Source of the DNA: a virus
Direction: 5' to 3' (one strand)
IMG/VR virus record: IMGVR_UViG_3300022929_003415
Span: 1 to 20,571 of that record
Length of the DNA: 20,571 bases
In this document: positions 1-7,545 of the stretch, piece by piece
Position numbering within the stretch: position 1 is the stretch's first letter
How the letters are laid out: every line of letters starts with the position of its first letter
Notes under the pieces: generated by a model
Seen by the model: the letters and a program-made list of their open reading frames with translations, nothing else
Told to the model about the DNA's origin: nothing
Databases searched by the model: none
Translations under genes and position numbers: made by a program

Positions 1-1
1 G

Positions 2-442
2 TTATCTGACGATTTAAAGACACTGTTGGCAAGCACCTATGCTTTCGCAATAAAAGCTCAATACTTTCATTGGAATGTTGAAGGATCAAACTTTGCACAG
101 TATCACGAATTTTTTGCTAATCTATATGAAGAATTAAATGAAAATGCCATTGATCAGATCGCAGAATATATCAGAACATTAGATACTTACACTCCAGGAT
201 CGTTTGAAAGATTCTCAGAACTTAGTGTAATACAAGGACAGACAAAAGTGCCAAGAGCATCAATCATGATGCAAGAACTACTTGATGATAATCGTGCGTT
301 AGAAAGCATACTAGAACAATCGTTTCAATCTGCAGGTGCAGAAAAGAATAGAGGAATAGAAAATTTTATTGCTGAGCGATTAGACGCTCATGCTAAACAT
401 GGATGGATGTTAAAAAGTTTTTTAAAAGAGAGTAGAGAGTAA
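2..442 (+). CDS. Dps-like ferritin (5' partial)
   Basis: This is a Dps/ferritin-like four-helix protein. The family oxidises and stores iron and often shields DNA from oxidative damage. The N-terminal part shows the Dps signature: FHWNVEG, then YHEFF about a dozen residues later, then IDQIAEYIR. This keeps the two His and the Asp/Glu that form the Dps inter-subunit ferroxidase site. A later His-rich stretch (DAHAKHGWML) fits the last helix. The reading frame is open to the window edge (LSDDLKTLLAS precedes the first possible TTG start at 26), so the gene almost certainly begins outside the window. The stop codon overlaps the next ATG (TAATG at 440-444), implying translational coupling. Its place ahead of probable DNA-associated proteins would suit packaging with DNA, but that is inference. 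Confidence 0.8.
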   Translation, partial: LSDDLKTLLASTYAFAIKAQYFHWNVEGSNFAQYHEFFANLYEELNENAIDQIAEYIRTLDTYTPGSFERFSELSVIQGQTKVPRASIMMQELLDDNRALESILEQSFQSAGAEKNRGIENFIAERLDAHAKHGWMLKSFLKESRE

Positions 443-1380
443 TGGACGATAACAGTTTTGCAAACCTAGTAAGTAAACTTAATCAAATTGATGAAGCCAG
501 AAAGCCTCATGAGCGTCAATTTAAATCAAAGGTCAATCATATCAAAGAAGGTATGAAGGCCAATGATATGACCAGCATTCTAGAAAACCTATACCGTGAC
601 ATTCCATTTGAAAGTGCTAAGACTGTCAGCACTAAAGAATTTGAAAAAGACTATAAGCCAAAGCAACTTCCGGCTGATTACAAGATGCCAGAAGTAAGTC
701 CAGTTCTAGGAAGCAACAAAGAGAAAAACCCGACTAAAGGATATCTTGTTGGTGAAGACGCAGAAACAATTGATATTTCTGCCTATGCAAACGATGCAGA
801 AGAAGTAGATATCAAGGACAAAGGTGAGTATGACGAAGAAGGTGCAATGGCCAAAGATCAACTTGCACGAGCAGCAGATGCAGCACTAGAACTACAAGGC
901 ATCTTAGACGATGATGAAAACTTGCCAGAATGGGTGCAAGGTAAAATTATCAAAGCACTTGACTATCTTGATATATCCAGAGACTACATGAAGCAGGAAC
1001 TAGGCGAAGGACCAAATCCAGGAGATGAAGAATCATGGGACGGCGTTTCGCCAGACACAGATCAAACATTAAGTGGACCAATTAACCCTGCTAGTAAAAA
1101 AGCAGAGTTACCTGAGGATAGTATCGGCGATAAAAAATCAATCATGGACTATCTTGGCGACATTGAAAAAAAGAAAAACGAAGAAATGTTAGCAGAACCT
1201 GTTAAGACTTTTACCACAGACGATGGCAAAGAACTTAAAGTATATGGTTCAGAAGATGACGGCTACAGAGTAAAAGTAAACGGAAAAGAATCCAAAAAAT
1301 CCTTTGGCAAACTTCAAGATGCAGTAATGGCATGTGAAACCTTTGTACAAAGATCAAGAGACTATGCGAGCGAAAAATGA
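442..1380 (+). CDS. Acidic hydrophilic phage protein, unknown function
   Basis: This is a 312-aa protein without a function I recognise. It has no signal peptide or membrane segment. The middle is very acidic (for example AEEVDIKDKGEYDEEGAMA). It is followed by a helical segment at about residues 136-186 containing MAKDQLARAADAALELQGI and LPEWVQGKIIKALDYL. This segment resembles a module I recall from hypothetical proteins of marine T4-like phages. The last ~55 residues (FTTDDGKELKVYGSEDDGY onward) look like a small beta-rich domain with a lysine-rich tail. ATG 442 overlaps the stop of the Dps-like gene by one base, with GAGAG just upstream. The downstream gene overlaps by ATGA at 1377-1380. 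A structural or virion-internal role is a guess from context. Confidence 0.75.
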   Translation: MDDNSFANLVSKLNQIDEARKPHERQFKSKVNHIKEGMKANDMTSILENLYRDIPFESAKTVSTKEFEKDYKPKQLPADYKMPEVSPVLGSNKEKNPTKGYLVGEDAETIDISAYANDAEEVDIKDKGEYDEEGAMAKDQLARAADAALELQGILDDDENLPEWVQGKIIKALDYLDISRDYMKQELGEGPNPGDEESWDGVSPDTDQTLSGPINPASKKAELPEDSIGDKKSIMDYLGDIEKKKNEEMLAEPVKTFTTDDGKELKVYGSEDDGYRVKVNGKESKKSFGKLQDAVMACETFVQRSRDYASEK

Positions 1381-2903
1381 GACTACTACATCTATTTGAG
1401 GAAGAAAAAATGAAAATTAGCGAAGTGCATGTGCAGGAAGCAGAACCTAACTATGAAACCAATCCAGCACAGGCAAGACTGGCTGCCATTGCAGTTAAAC
1501 TAATGGATAAAGCAGAGACCACCTCAGATGAGAATCTACAAATTGCACTGTCAAGAGTAGCAACACACTTACCAGAATATGGTACTGCTTTTGGTGCAAA
1601 GAACATGCAGGAACTTTTGGACATTGTAAACGGTGAAGGTAGATATGCTCCTGATCCAGACATGCCACAGGACAATAAAAATCCTATCAAAATAACAAAA
1701 GACAGCCTTATGAAAATGATGGCTTTTGGACAGAAGATGGTCGACAAAGAAGGCACAGTGAAAGTTGATGTCAAAGAAGCAGAAACAACTGTGAAGGGTA
1801 AACCTTATAGTGCTTACAAAGCTAAAGCACAGTTAAGAGAATTAAGTGAATCAAGACGTATGCTCGAAAACGAGATTATCAAATTAGCCGACCTCGACAA
1901 CGGTGATTTGACAGATCAAATAACTACAATGTTCAATGCTAACACAAAAATGTCTGGTGCAATACGTAGAGCTTATAGCATAATACCAGAAGATCCAAGA
2001 GATCATATGAATGATCAACGTGAAGGTGTTGGGGAATCCAGTTTCGGCGACCGCTCACTGGCAGCAAGACAAATGAAGACTGATTCTAAAAATGTAACCA
2101 TGATAGTTGGCAACATAGATGATCCTCAATCTGTTGCCGCAACAATGAACAACGCACATAGAAGTCCAAGTTTCAAAGGCATAAAGTTTAATGCAAAACC
2201 AGCAGGCAGTAACAGTATAAAAGTGTCTGGCCCTGAGGGTAAAATTAAAGATTTTATAAAAATGGCCACTGGCAGTGCGACATTCAAAATGGTTGAAGCA
2301 GCGATTCCAACAAGTGAATTTGATTATGACATAAAAAAGTTTTACGATAAAGTAATGGAACTAGAAGATCAAAACCAGCATGGCAAAGTAGCTGAAATGC
2401 TTGTTAATCTTTACGGAACTGATCCTGAATCAATGGTAATACGTGGTATCAACGGAATGCACAGTGCTCAAGGAAGCATAATGCCTGAACAACAAAAACT
2501 ACGTGATATGATTTCTACAAAGTACTACAAAAAACTCGAGCAAGAAGTTAAAGGCATGAAAGAAGGTGTAATATCTGACTTGTTTACACCAAGCAAAGAC
2601 GAAAAAAGGCTCAAGCAAAGAACTGGCGATGCATATGATCAACACATGGTAGACAAGCATACAAAAAAGTTTGAAAAGCAAGGCCTTTCACCAGAAGATG
2701 CACGCAAGTACGCATATAGAAAAGTTTTTGGTAAACCTTTAGGCGAAGGCAAGTTACCAATGAACAAGATACATAAAGCAGTAGATGATGGTAAAAGCAT
2801 GGATGCTATTGTTGGTATGTTTGCAAATAAAGGTACAACAAACACAGACGATATACGTAAGATAGTAAAAGATTACAAATTTAAATCACGCATGAAGAAG
2901 TAA
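1377..2903 (+). CDS. Large hydrophilic phage protein, possible internal head protein
   Basis: This is a 508-aa soluble protein of unknown function, predicted largely helical and rich in Lys and Glu. Two starts are possible. ATG 1377 overlaps the upstream stop (ATGA) and gives the N-terminus MRLLHLFEEEKMKISEV. ATG 1410 has a good ribosome binding site, GAGGAAG at 1398-1404, five bases upstream. I keep 1377 because a short hydrophobic-acidic leader of this kind resembles the N-terminal tags of T4-type internal head proteins that the prohead protease removes, but this is weak evidence. The C-terminal ~110 residues (KDEKRLKQRTGDAYDQHMV to the end) form a basic module with a PEDARKYAYRKVFG segment. 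The next gene follows after three bases. Confidence 0.7.
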   Translation: MRLLHLFEEEKMKISEVHVQEAEPNYETNPAQARLAAIAVKLMDKAETTSDENLQIALSRVATHLPEYGTAFGAKNMQELLDIVNGEGRYAPDPDMPQDNKNPIKITKDSLMKMMAFGQKMVDKEGTVKVDVKEAETTVKGKPYSAYKAKAQLRELSESRRMLENEIIKLADLDNGDLTDQITTMFNANTKMSGAIRRAYSIIPEDPRDHMNDQREGVGESSFGDRSLAARQMKTDSKNVTMIVGNIDDPQSVAATMNNAHRSPSFKGIKFNAKPAGSNSIKVSGPEGKIKDFIKMATGSATFKMVEAAIPTSEFDYDIKKFYDKVMELEDQNQHGKVAEMLVNLYGTDPESMVIRGINGMHSAQGSIMPEQQKLRDMISTKYYKKLEQEVKGMKEGVISDLFTPSKDEKRLKQRTGDAYDQHMVDKHTKKFEKQGLSPEDARKYAYRKVFGKPLGEGKLPMNKIHKAVDDGKSMDAIVGMFANKGTTNTDDIRKIVKDYKFKSRMKK

Positions 2904-2906
2904 ACA

Positions 2907-3749
2907 ATGTCTGATATCGAAGAAAGAAAACTCACTGGTGGCGAAAAGCGTAGCAAAGAAGCCAAGTTCAAAAAACTAAAAAAAGTAAAAGGTGACTTTG
3001 CTGATCGCTATGGCAAAGATGCTGAATCAGTAATGCACGCAGTAGCAACCAAGCAAGCCAAGAACGAAGATAAAGATTATACTCAAGGCTACATGGATCA
3101 TATGAAGAAAGTTAACAAAGGTGAAGTTAACAAGTATCCAATGAGAGGCAAAGGCAAGCCACTTAGTCAGGCACGAAAAGATGCATTGTTTGGCAAAAAG
3201 AAAAAAGATGCAGACTATGTAGAAGAAAAAGCAACATACAAACCTGATCCTAAATTAAAAAATCTACGCATAAGTGATATTCCAAGTGACTATGAAAAAC
3301 GCAAGTATGCGGCAAAAACAGCAAAGAAAAACGAAGACATTGATTCAGATCTTCCTACTACTAACAAAAGATCACAACGCATACTAAATCTAATTAGAGC
3401 AAACAATCCAACTGCAAAGAATGACTTCGAAGCAGTATTACTATCTTTGGACAAAGCAAAGAAAAACCTAAGCAACGACGAAGATCAGAGAGATATTGCT
3501 AAACTTCAACAAGAGGTTGATGGATTAAAACTTCTTTTAAATCAAATGAAAGCCAAAGTTGACGGACTTAACGAAAGTGCTTCATTAATAACTGAAGAAC
3601 AATTTGATGAAGCTGCTGGCGAAAAAGATGCATGCTATCATAAAGTTAAGTCACGTTACAAAGTATGGCCAAGTGCATACGCATCTGGTGCATTAGTACA
3701 ATGTCGTAAAAAAGGTGCCGCAAACTGGGGCAATTCAAAAAAGAAATAA
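2907..3749 (+). CDS. Basic phage protein with C-terminal Cys-framed module
   Basis: This is a 280-aa, very Lys-rich soluble protein. The N-terminus (LTGGEKRSKEAKFKKLKKV, then FADRYGKDAESVMHAVATK) resembles a short helical module I recall from many hypothetical proteins of marine T4-like phages. Residues ~195-225 (IAKLQQEVDGLKLLLNQMK) look like a coiled coil. The last ~45 residues contain ACYHKVKSRYKVWPSAYASG followed by ALVQCRKKGAANWG. This is a compact basic motif framed by two cysteines, and I know it from cyanophage and pelagiphage proteins without an assigned function. The charge suggests DNA contact or a virion-internal role; this is inferred. The start is three bases after the preceding stop, with a weak GAAGAAG upstream. 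The gene ends one base before the next ATG. Confidence 0.75.
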   Translation: MSDIEERKLTGGEKRSKEAKFKKLKKVKGDFADRYGKDAESVMHAVATKQAKNEDKDYTQGYMDHMKKVNKGEVNKYPMRGKGKPLSQARKDALFGKKKKDADYVEEKATYKPDPKLKNLRISDIPSDYEKRKYAAKTAKKNEDIDSDLPTTNKRSQRILNLIRANNPTAKNDFEAVLLSLDKAKKNLSNDEDQRDIAKLQQEVDGLKLLLNQMKAKVDGLNESASLITEEQFDEAAGEKDACYHKVKSRYKVWPSAYASGALVQCRKKGAANWGNSKKK

Positions 3750-3750
3750 A

Positions 3751-4140
3751 ATGCTTATAGAAGAAATACTCGGCGAAAAATGTTGGGACGGTTACGAAAA
3801 GAAGGGCATGAAGACCATGTTCGGCAAACGTGTACCCAACTGTGTCAAGAAAGAAAGTGTTGACTTCTGTGTGAATTGTGGCGAACTGATATTTGAAGAC
3901 GATATCACCGAAGATCTCAAAAAGTGGTTTAAAGAGAAATGGGTACGTTTTGGTCCAGATGGTAAGATACGTGGCGACTGTGCTAGGGGCAGTAAGTCAG
4001 AAGGCAAGCCAAAATGTCTACCACAAAAGAAAGCACACGCACTAGGCAAAAAAGGTCGCAAGACTGCAGCCAATCGTAAACGCAAACAAGATCCTAAAAA
4101 GAATCGCCGTGGCAAGGCAAAAAATGTAAAGACCAAGTAA
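3751..4140 (+). CDS. Small basic Cys-rich phage protein (DUF5872-like C-terminal part)
   Basis: This is a 129-aa protein. The start at ATG 3751 is chosen because it directly follows the upstream stop and gives MLIEEILGEKCWDGYEKKG; an in-frame ATG at 3715 lies inside the preceding gene. Residues 11-31 hold the module CWDGYEKKGMKTMFGKRVP ending in NC, common in marine T4-like phages. CVNC at 40-43 is a possible metal-binding half-knuckle. Next come KKWFKEKWVRFG and two more cysteines in a segment that recalls DUF5872. The last ~40 residues are almost all Lys and Arg (AHALGKKGRKTAANRKRKQ and on), strongly suggesting nucleic acid binding. Function is unknown. It may be packaged with the genome. 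Confidence 0.72.
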   Translation: MLIEEILGEKCWDGYEKKGMKTMFGKRVPNCVKKESVDFCVNCGELIFEDDITEDLKKWFKEKWVRFGPDGKIRGDCARGSKSEGKPKCLPQKKAHALGKKGRKTAANRKRKQDPKKNRRGKAKNVKTK

Positions 4141-4157
4141 TTCAGCATAATTACTTG
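4134..4157 (+). promoter_or_regulatory. Perfect 9-bp hairpin over a stop codon
   Basis: CAAGTAATT at 4134-4142 pairs exactly with AATTACTTG at 4149-4157, with a 6-base loop (CAGCAT). The left arm contains the TAA stop of the 129-aa gene, and the right arm ends one base before the ATG (4159) of the 54-aa gene. No T-run follows, so it is not a classical terminator. It could reduce initiation at 4159, where I also see no Shine-Dalgarno sequence, or it could mark an RNA end. Confidence 0.5.
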
Positions 4158-4158
4158 T

Positions 4159-4323
4159 ATGACTATTACTGAATATCAATCTACAAATTGTAAAAATTGC
4201 GGACACCACAGTCATTGTGGTGAACCATTGTGGAAAGAAAACCAAGGTTATCCACAAGATGGAAACAATTTTTACAAAGCATGCGATCATTGCAGATGTG
4301 AAAAATGCACAAATGGCAAATAA
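4159..4323 (+). CDS. 54-aa Cys-rich putative zinc-binding protein
   Basis: This is a short gene encoding 54 residues beginning MTITEYQSTNCKNCGHHSHC and ending KACDHCRCEKCTNGK. The cysteine pattern is CxxC, a nearby HxxC, then CxxCxC and a final C. That is enough ligands for one or two zinc sites, which suggests a small zinc-ribbon-like fold. Similar tiny CKxCGHxxHCG proteins occur, as far as I recall, in marine T4-like phages with no assigned role. It occupies the space before the 325-aa gene, whose ATG (4313) overlaps its end, an arrangement typical of phage operons. No clear ribosome binding site is visible, and a stable hairpin sits immediately upstream, so initiation may be weak or coupled. 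Confidence 0.62.
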   Translation: MTITEYQSTNCKNCGHHSHCGEPLWKENQGYPQDGNNFYKACDHCRCEKCTNGK

Positions 4324-5290
4324 TAAAATAATTTCTATAATTGCAGATGCTTCTGTAGGTGGATCTTTTTTGTCATGGAGCATCATATACCTCAGTGGAC
4401 AAAGCAATTATTTTAACAGAGAAAATAATCAATGGCTTCCACTGATTGCAAATCCTATGACAAAAGATAAAAATGCCCACAACTATAAAGCAAATTTTTC
4501 TTCTCAACTAGATGATGTGTGTAAACTTGTAGATACACTTAAAAATAATAATAGTAAATATCATCATCTTTTATACTTTCATGAAGAGCCGCCAGAAAAC
4601 CCAACTGCAGCAGTTGATTTTCTGTTATCTAACAGTGATAAAAGTGTTATACTGTCAATGGATAAAAACTATGGTTTATACATGAGTAATATGTCACGTA
4701 GGGAAGGTGGACTTCCAAGTTTTACAGAACCTAAATATTTTTTGACTGACGATGACGAAATATTTGACGACTTCATTAATTGCTATTTTAGTGATTCAAA
4801 ACAAGTTTTTAATCTAAACAATGTTTGGGACAAAAGAGAATTTATTGCACTAAACTACGACACTGCAAAAAGTAATTTGAAACCTATAACAACGTTTATC
4901 AGCAAGTTTGAAGAGGATCAAAACTATTTTCGGTTAAACTGTTTTGATTTATTTTGTACATTTGAAACAAGTGTCTACAATCTATTTAAATATCTTAACT
5001 TAGAAATTATTGATGACAGATATACAAAATGGCTAAGTGTATATCACAAGTGGAATAAAAACCACTACAAACGTTTAAGATTTATGTGGTATGTTGACGA
5101 AATAGTAGATGATATACTGTATAACCGACCTAGAAATCTTCTTGATTTTGAACTTGATTTACTACAAGAAGCAATAATACAACAGAAACTTATAAAAAAC
5201 TATAATCTAAACTTGCAGAACTGGCAACTTGATAAATTTACAAATACACAACAATTACATAAATTATTAGAACCAAACGTTCATGACTAA
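4313..5290 (+). CDS. Conserved phage protein of unknown function (325 aa)
   Basis: The start at ATG 4313 is preferred over an in-frame ATG at 4217, because 4217 lies deep inside the 54-aa gene. The N-terminus from 4313 is a hydrophobic beta-strand plus a Gly-rich turn, IISIIADASVGGSFLSWSI. This is reminiscent of nucleotide- or PAPS-binding loops in sulfotransferase-like proteins but is not a clear Walker motif. The C-terminal third contains WLSVYHKWNKNHY and a segment rich in Leu/Ile (LDFELDLLQEAIIQQKLI). I recall that pattern from uncharacterised proteins of marine T4-like phages. No signal peptide or membrane helix is evident. Its place directly before three glycosyltransferase-type genes hints at a surface or glycan role; the function is not established. 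It overlaps the next gene by 8 bases. Confidence 0.7.
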   Translation: MANNKIISIIADASVGGSFLSWSIIYLSGQSNYFNRENNQWLPLIANPMTKDKNAHNYKANFSSQLDDVCKLVDTLKNNNSKYHHLLYFHEEPPENPTAAVDFLLSNSDKSVILSMDKNYGLYMSNMSRREGGLPSFTEPKYFLTDDDEIFDDFINCYFSDSKQVFNLNNVWDKREFIALNYDTAKSNLKPITTFISKFEEDQNYFRLNCFDLFCTFETSVYNLFKYLNLEIIDDRYTKWLSVYHKWNKNHYKRLRFMWYVDEIVDDILYNRPRNLLDFELDLLQEAIIQQKLIKNYNLNLQNWQLDKFTNTQQLHKLLEPNVHD

Positions 5291-5984
5291 ACACTTTCTT
5301 ACTATATTATTGCCAACTCGCATGCGTACTATGCTTTCAGAAAAAAGCATAAAAGGCCTGCTGGAATTTGCTAACAATCCTCAGAGACTGCATATCGCAG
5401 TAGCTTATGACGATGATGACGATGAAAGCGACATTTACTTTAACAACAATCAGTGGAAAATGCTGGTTGAACACACTGGTGCAACACAATCTGTACATAA
5501 AATGGAACGCACAGGGTGGAGTGGCTTGCACGAATACTACAATCATATGGCAAGATCCATAGACAGTGAATGGTATCTTGTATGGAACGATGATGTGTAC
5601 ATGCGTGACCAAGGATGGGATGATGAAATCTACAAGCATCGTGATTACAATTCTTTGATCAGCATGGAGTCAAACGGCAAGCGTCCTGATAGCACACTGT
5701 TTCCTTGCTTACCTCGATTATGGATTGACACCTTTGGTATGATAGGTATTAATCCTGTTGACCAGTGGGTGCAAGATATTACCTATGAACTTGGTGCGTA
5801 CAAACGCATCTCTAGTAAACTGTTTCATGATCATTTCCAATTTACCGGTAACAACAATGACGAGATATATCAAGAAACATCACGCACCAAAAAGTCAACC
5901 AAGCGAGCTTACAAAACAGCCGAAGTCGATGAACTAAAGCAACAATGGATAGAACGCTGGAGAAGCACAATCAATGAAAACTAA
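5283..5984 (+). CDS. GT-A-type glycosyltransferase-like protein
   Basis: This is a 233-aa soluble protein with the layout of a small GT-A (family 2-like) glycosyltransferase. It has an N-terminal strand with LTILLPTRMR and a poly-Asp loop (AYDDDDDESD) at 41-50. At 98-105 it has YLVWNDDV, where the DD fits the metal/nucleotide-sugar-binding DxD position. Later residues (CLPRLWIDTFGMIG) fit the acceptor side. Such an enzyme would move a sugar from a nucleotide donor to an unknown acceptor in the cytoplasm. The gene overlaps its neighbours by 8 and 11 bases, so it is co-translated with the two following glycosyltransferase-type genes. The acceptor (DNA, virion protein or host glycan) cannot be told from the sequence. 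Confidence 0.65.
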   Translation: MTKHFLTILLPTRMRTMLSEKSIKGLLEFANNPQRLHIAVAYDDDDDESDIYFNNNQWKMLVEHTGATQSVHKMERTGWSGLHEYYNHMARSIDSEWYLVWNDDVYMRDQGWDDEIYKHRDYNSLISMESNGKRPDSTLFPCLPRLWIDTFGMIGINPVDQWVQDITYELGAYKRISSKLFHDHFQFTGNNNDEIYQETSRTKKSTKRAYKTAEVDELKQQWIERWRSTINEN

Positions 5985-6693
5985 GATTATTGTTTTAGAA
6001 TCAAATGAACATAGTGCCACTATGGGACAGAAATGTATTGGTAGAGCCAAAGAATTTGGTATTAGTCCTGAAATATTTTCAGCAGTAGACGGTCGTGATG
6101 CTCCTGCAATTCTAGAAGAACTTGGACTGAGACAATACAAGTTCAAGATGAAAGGCGGAAGACTAGGTGTACTTGGATGTTTTTTAAGCCATTACTTTCT
6201 TTGGTGTGAGTGTGTTGAAGCAGATGAACCTTTCATGATTTTTGAACACGATGCTTACATGCTACGACCTCTTCCTGAGAATATAATGGATAAATTCACT
6301 GACATATTAAAGTTAGACTATCTAAATCCATACAATAAAATGTACAATAAACATATCGTACAACAACAAGACATTGAAGAAGAAATATGGAGTTTACATG
6401 ATAGAGAAGATCATGGAAAATTTATGCATAGTCAAGGACTATACTCGATGGGAGGATATGGGTATATTGTTAAACCACATGCGGCTCTTCATCTAGTTGG
6501 ACAAACCAAAATGCATGGTTATAGACCAGCTGATCACATGCTTTATACAACTGAGTTTACAGACGTCCAACATATCAAGCCAAGCATTGTTCGAATACAT
6601 CCAGAGTATATTGAACAAAATGCTATGAAAACTTTATCGTTAACACGAAACCTTGAAAAACACATAGATAATGAAAATACAGATACCGAGTGA
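5974..6693 (+). CDS. Glycosyltransferase family 25-type protein
   Basis: The 239-aa product looks like family GT25, whose members (for example LPS galactosyltransferases) transfer sugars from UDP-sugars. Visible signatures are an N-terminal IIVLE strand and a SAVDGRD segment at 36-42. These are followed by GVLGCFLSHYFLW at 65-77, the most typical GT25 motif, and FMIFEHDAYM at 87-96, which supplies the acidic metal-binding residues. GGYGYIVKPHAA near residue 165 fits the conserved tail. The start ATG overlaps the previous gene by 11 bases, and the end overlaps the next gene by 23 bases. It acts in the cytoplasm as part of a three-gene sugar cluster; the acceptor is unknown. Confidence 0.78.
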   Translation: MKTKIIVLESNEHSATMGQKCIGRAKEFGISPEIFSAVDGRDAPAILEELGLRQYKFKMKGGRLGVLGCFLSHYFLWCECVEADEPFMIFEHDAYMLRPLPENIMDKFTDILKLDYLNPYNKMYNKHIVQQQDIEEEIWSLHDREDHGKFMHSQGLYSMGGYGYIVKPHAALHLVGQTKMHGYRPADHMLYTTEFTDVQHIKPSIVRIHPEYIEQNAMKTLSLTRNLEKHIDNENTDTE

Positions 6694-7438
6694 ATCGTTA
6701 CGCATACGTGAGCATCTTTTTCCGTATCTAATAAAAAATTATGATTGTAAAATTGTTAGTAATGCTGATAATATAGAACCAGATCGTGTTCTTGTTACCA
6801 GTGCCCCATTTGAAACGTATCTTCAAGAATCAATACGAAAACACAATTTAGACTTTTTTTACATAGACAATGGATATATAGGAAATCACAACTATAAAAA
6901 ACCTTGGTATTACAGAATAAGTTACAATCAATTGCAAAATACACGTATTGGCAAGTTCGGCAAGAGCAGAATACATACTCTTGAACTTGACGGAAGATAC
7001 GAAGACTGGAACAACGATGGCGATTACAACTTGCTTGTGATGCCATTAGCAAATAAACTGTTCACTTGGTTTAACAAAGATTACGACACATGGAGACAAG
7101 AAACTTTAGAACACTATCAAAGTCTAGATACATACTGTGTAGTTAGAGACAAACCTGGAGGAAGAGCAAGTAGGCAACAACGTTTTCGTGACATACTGCC
7201 ACTCATACGTGGAGCACGTAAGGTGATTACACATCACAGTATGGCCGCAGTAGAAGCACTATGTCTTGGTAAGCCAATTGAAATACTAGGAGAGAGTGCA
7301 GTACAACATTGGCAAAATCAAACCAATTTTGATAGACAGGAAATGTTAGAACATATAGCACACAGTCAATTTAACAGAGATGAATTTGCAGACGGTACTG
7401 CTTGGAGAGTAACAATGCAGTATCAACAAACAGAATAG
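6671..7438 (+). CDS. Putative GT-B/capsule-transferase-like protein
   Basis: This is a 255-aa soluble protein. Residues 185-205 (KVITHHSMAAVEALCLGKPI) resemble the donor-binding segment of capsular-polysaccharide transferases and GT-B enzymes. In those enzymes a His/Ser pair and a conserved Glu contact the nucleotide sugar and are followed by GxPI/V. The first half (IEPDRVLVTSAPF, DFFYIDNGYIG) would form the acceptor domain, shorter than usual. The gene starts inside the upstream GT25-type gene (23-base overlap), so it belongs to the same translational unit. It is the last gene before the hairpin cluster at 7436-7506; its TAG stop is the first triplet of that structure. Specific donor and acceptor are unknown, and the family placement is tentative. 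Confidence 0.6.
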   Translation: MKIQIPSESLRIREHLFPYLIKNYDCKIVSNADNIEPDRVLVTSAPFETYLQESIRKHNLDFFYIDNGYIGNHNYKKPWYYRISYNQLQNTRIGKFGKSRIHTLELDGRYEDWNNDGDYNLLVMPLANKLFTWFNKDYDTWRQETLEHYQSLDTYCVVRDKPGGRASRQQRFRDILPLIRGARKVITHHSMAAVEALCLGKPIEILGESAVQHWQNQTNFDRQEMLEHIAHSQFNRDEFADGTAWRVTMQYQQTE

Positions 7439-7506
7439 CCTTAGGACCGATCCAAAGGCTAGGGAGGGAACTGCCCTAGGACCAAGTTATCGCTACCCTG
7501 GTTTTT
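7436..7506 (+). terminator. Three-hairpin terminator region after the sugar cluster
   Basis: Hairpin 1 (7436-7461) pairs TAGCCTT with AAGGCTA, then after an A/A mismatch GGA with TCC, closing a CCGA tetraloop. Its first triplet is the stop codon of the upstream gene. Hairpin 2 (7459-7479) pairs CTAGGG with CCCTAG and competes with hairpin 1 for CTA. Hairpin 3 (7481-7502) is a weaker ACCA/TGGT stem followed by TTTTT at 7502-7506. TAGGACC occurs twice, at 7442 and 7477. The final stem plus T-run reads as an intrinsic terminator that separates this operon from the promoter at 7580. Confidence 0.6.
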
Positions 7507-7525
7507 AAAGTGCCATTAGTATCAA

Positions 7526-7545
7526 ACAAGTTTTTTAAGACTTGT
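7526..7545 (+). other. Short hairpin in the intergenic spacer
   Basis: ACAAGT (7526-7531) pairs with ACTTGT (7540-7545) around a T-rich loop. It lies between the terminator and the consensus promoter. It may be a back-up terminator reading in from the left, but no T-run follows the stem. Confidence 0.3.

Noticed and set aside
3715-3750. ATG 3715 as start of the 129-aa basic protein
   Set aside because: It lies inside the preceding gene, adds a non-conserved stretch, and ATG 3751 follows the stop directly.
4217-4312. Upstream extension of the 325-aa gene to ATG 4217
   Set aside because: The extension lies inside the 54-aa Cys-rich gene in another frame and gives an unconvincing N-terminus; ATG 4313 starts directly at the hydrophobic strand.
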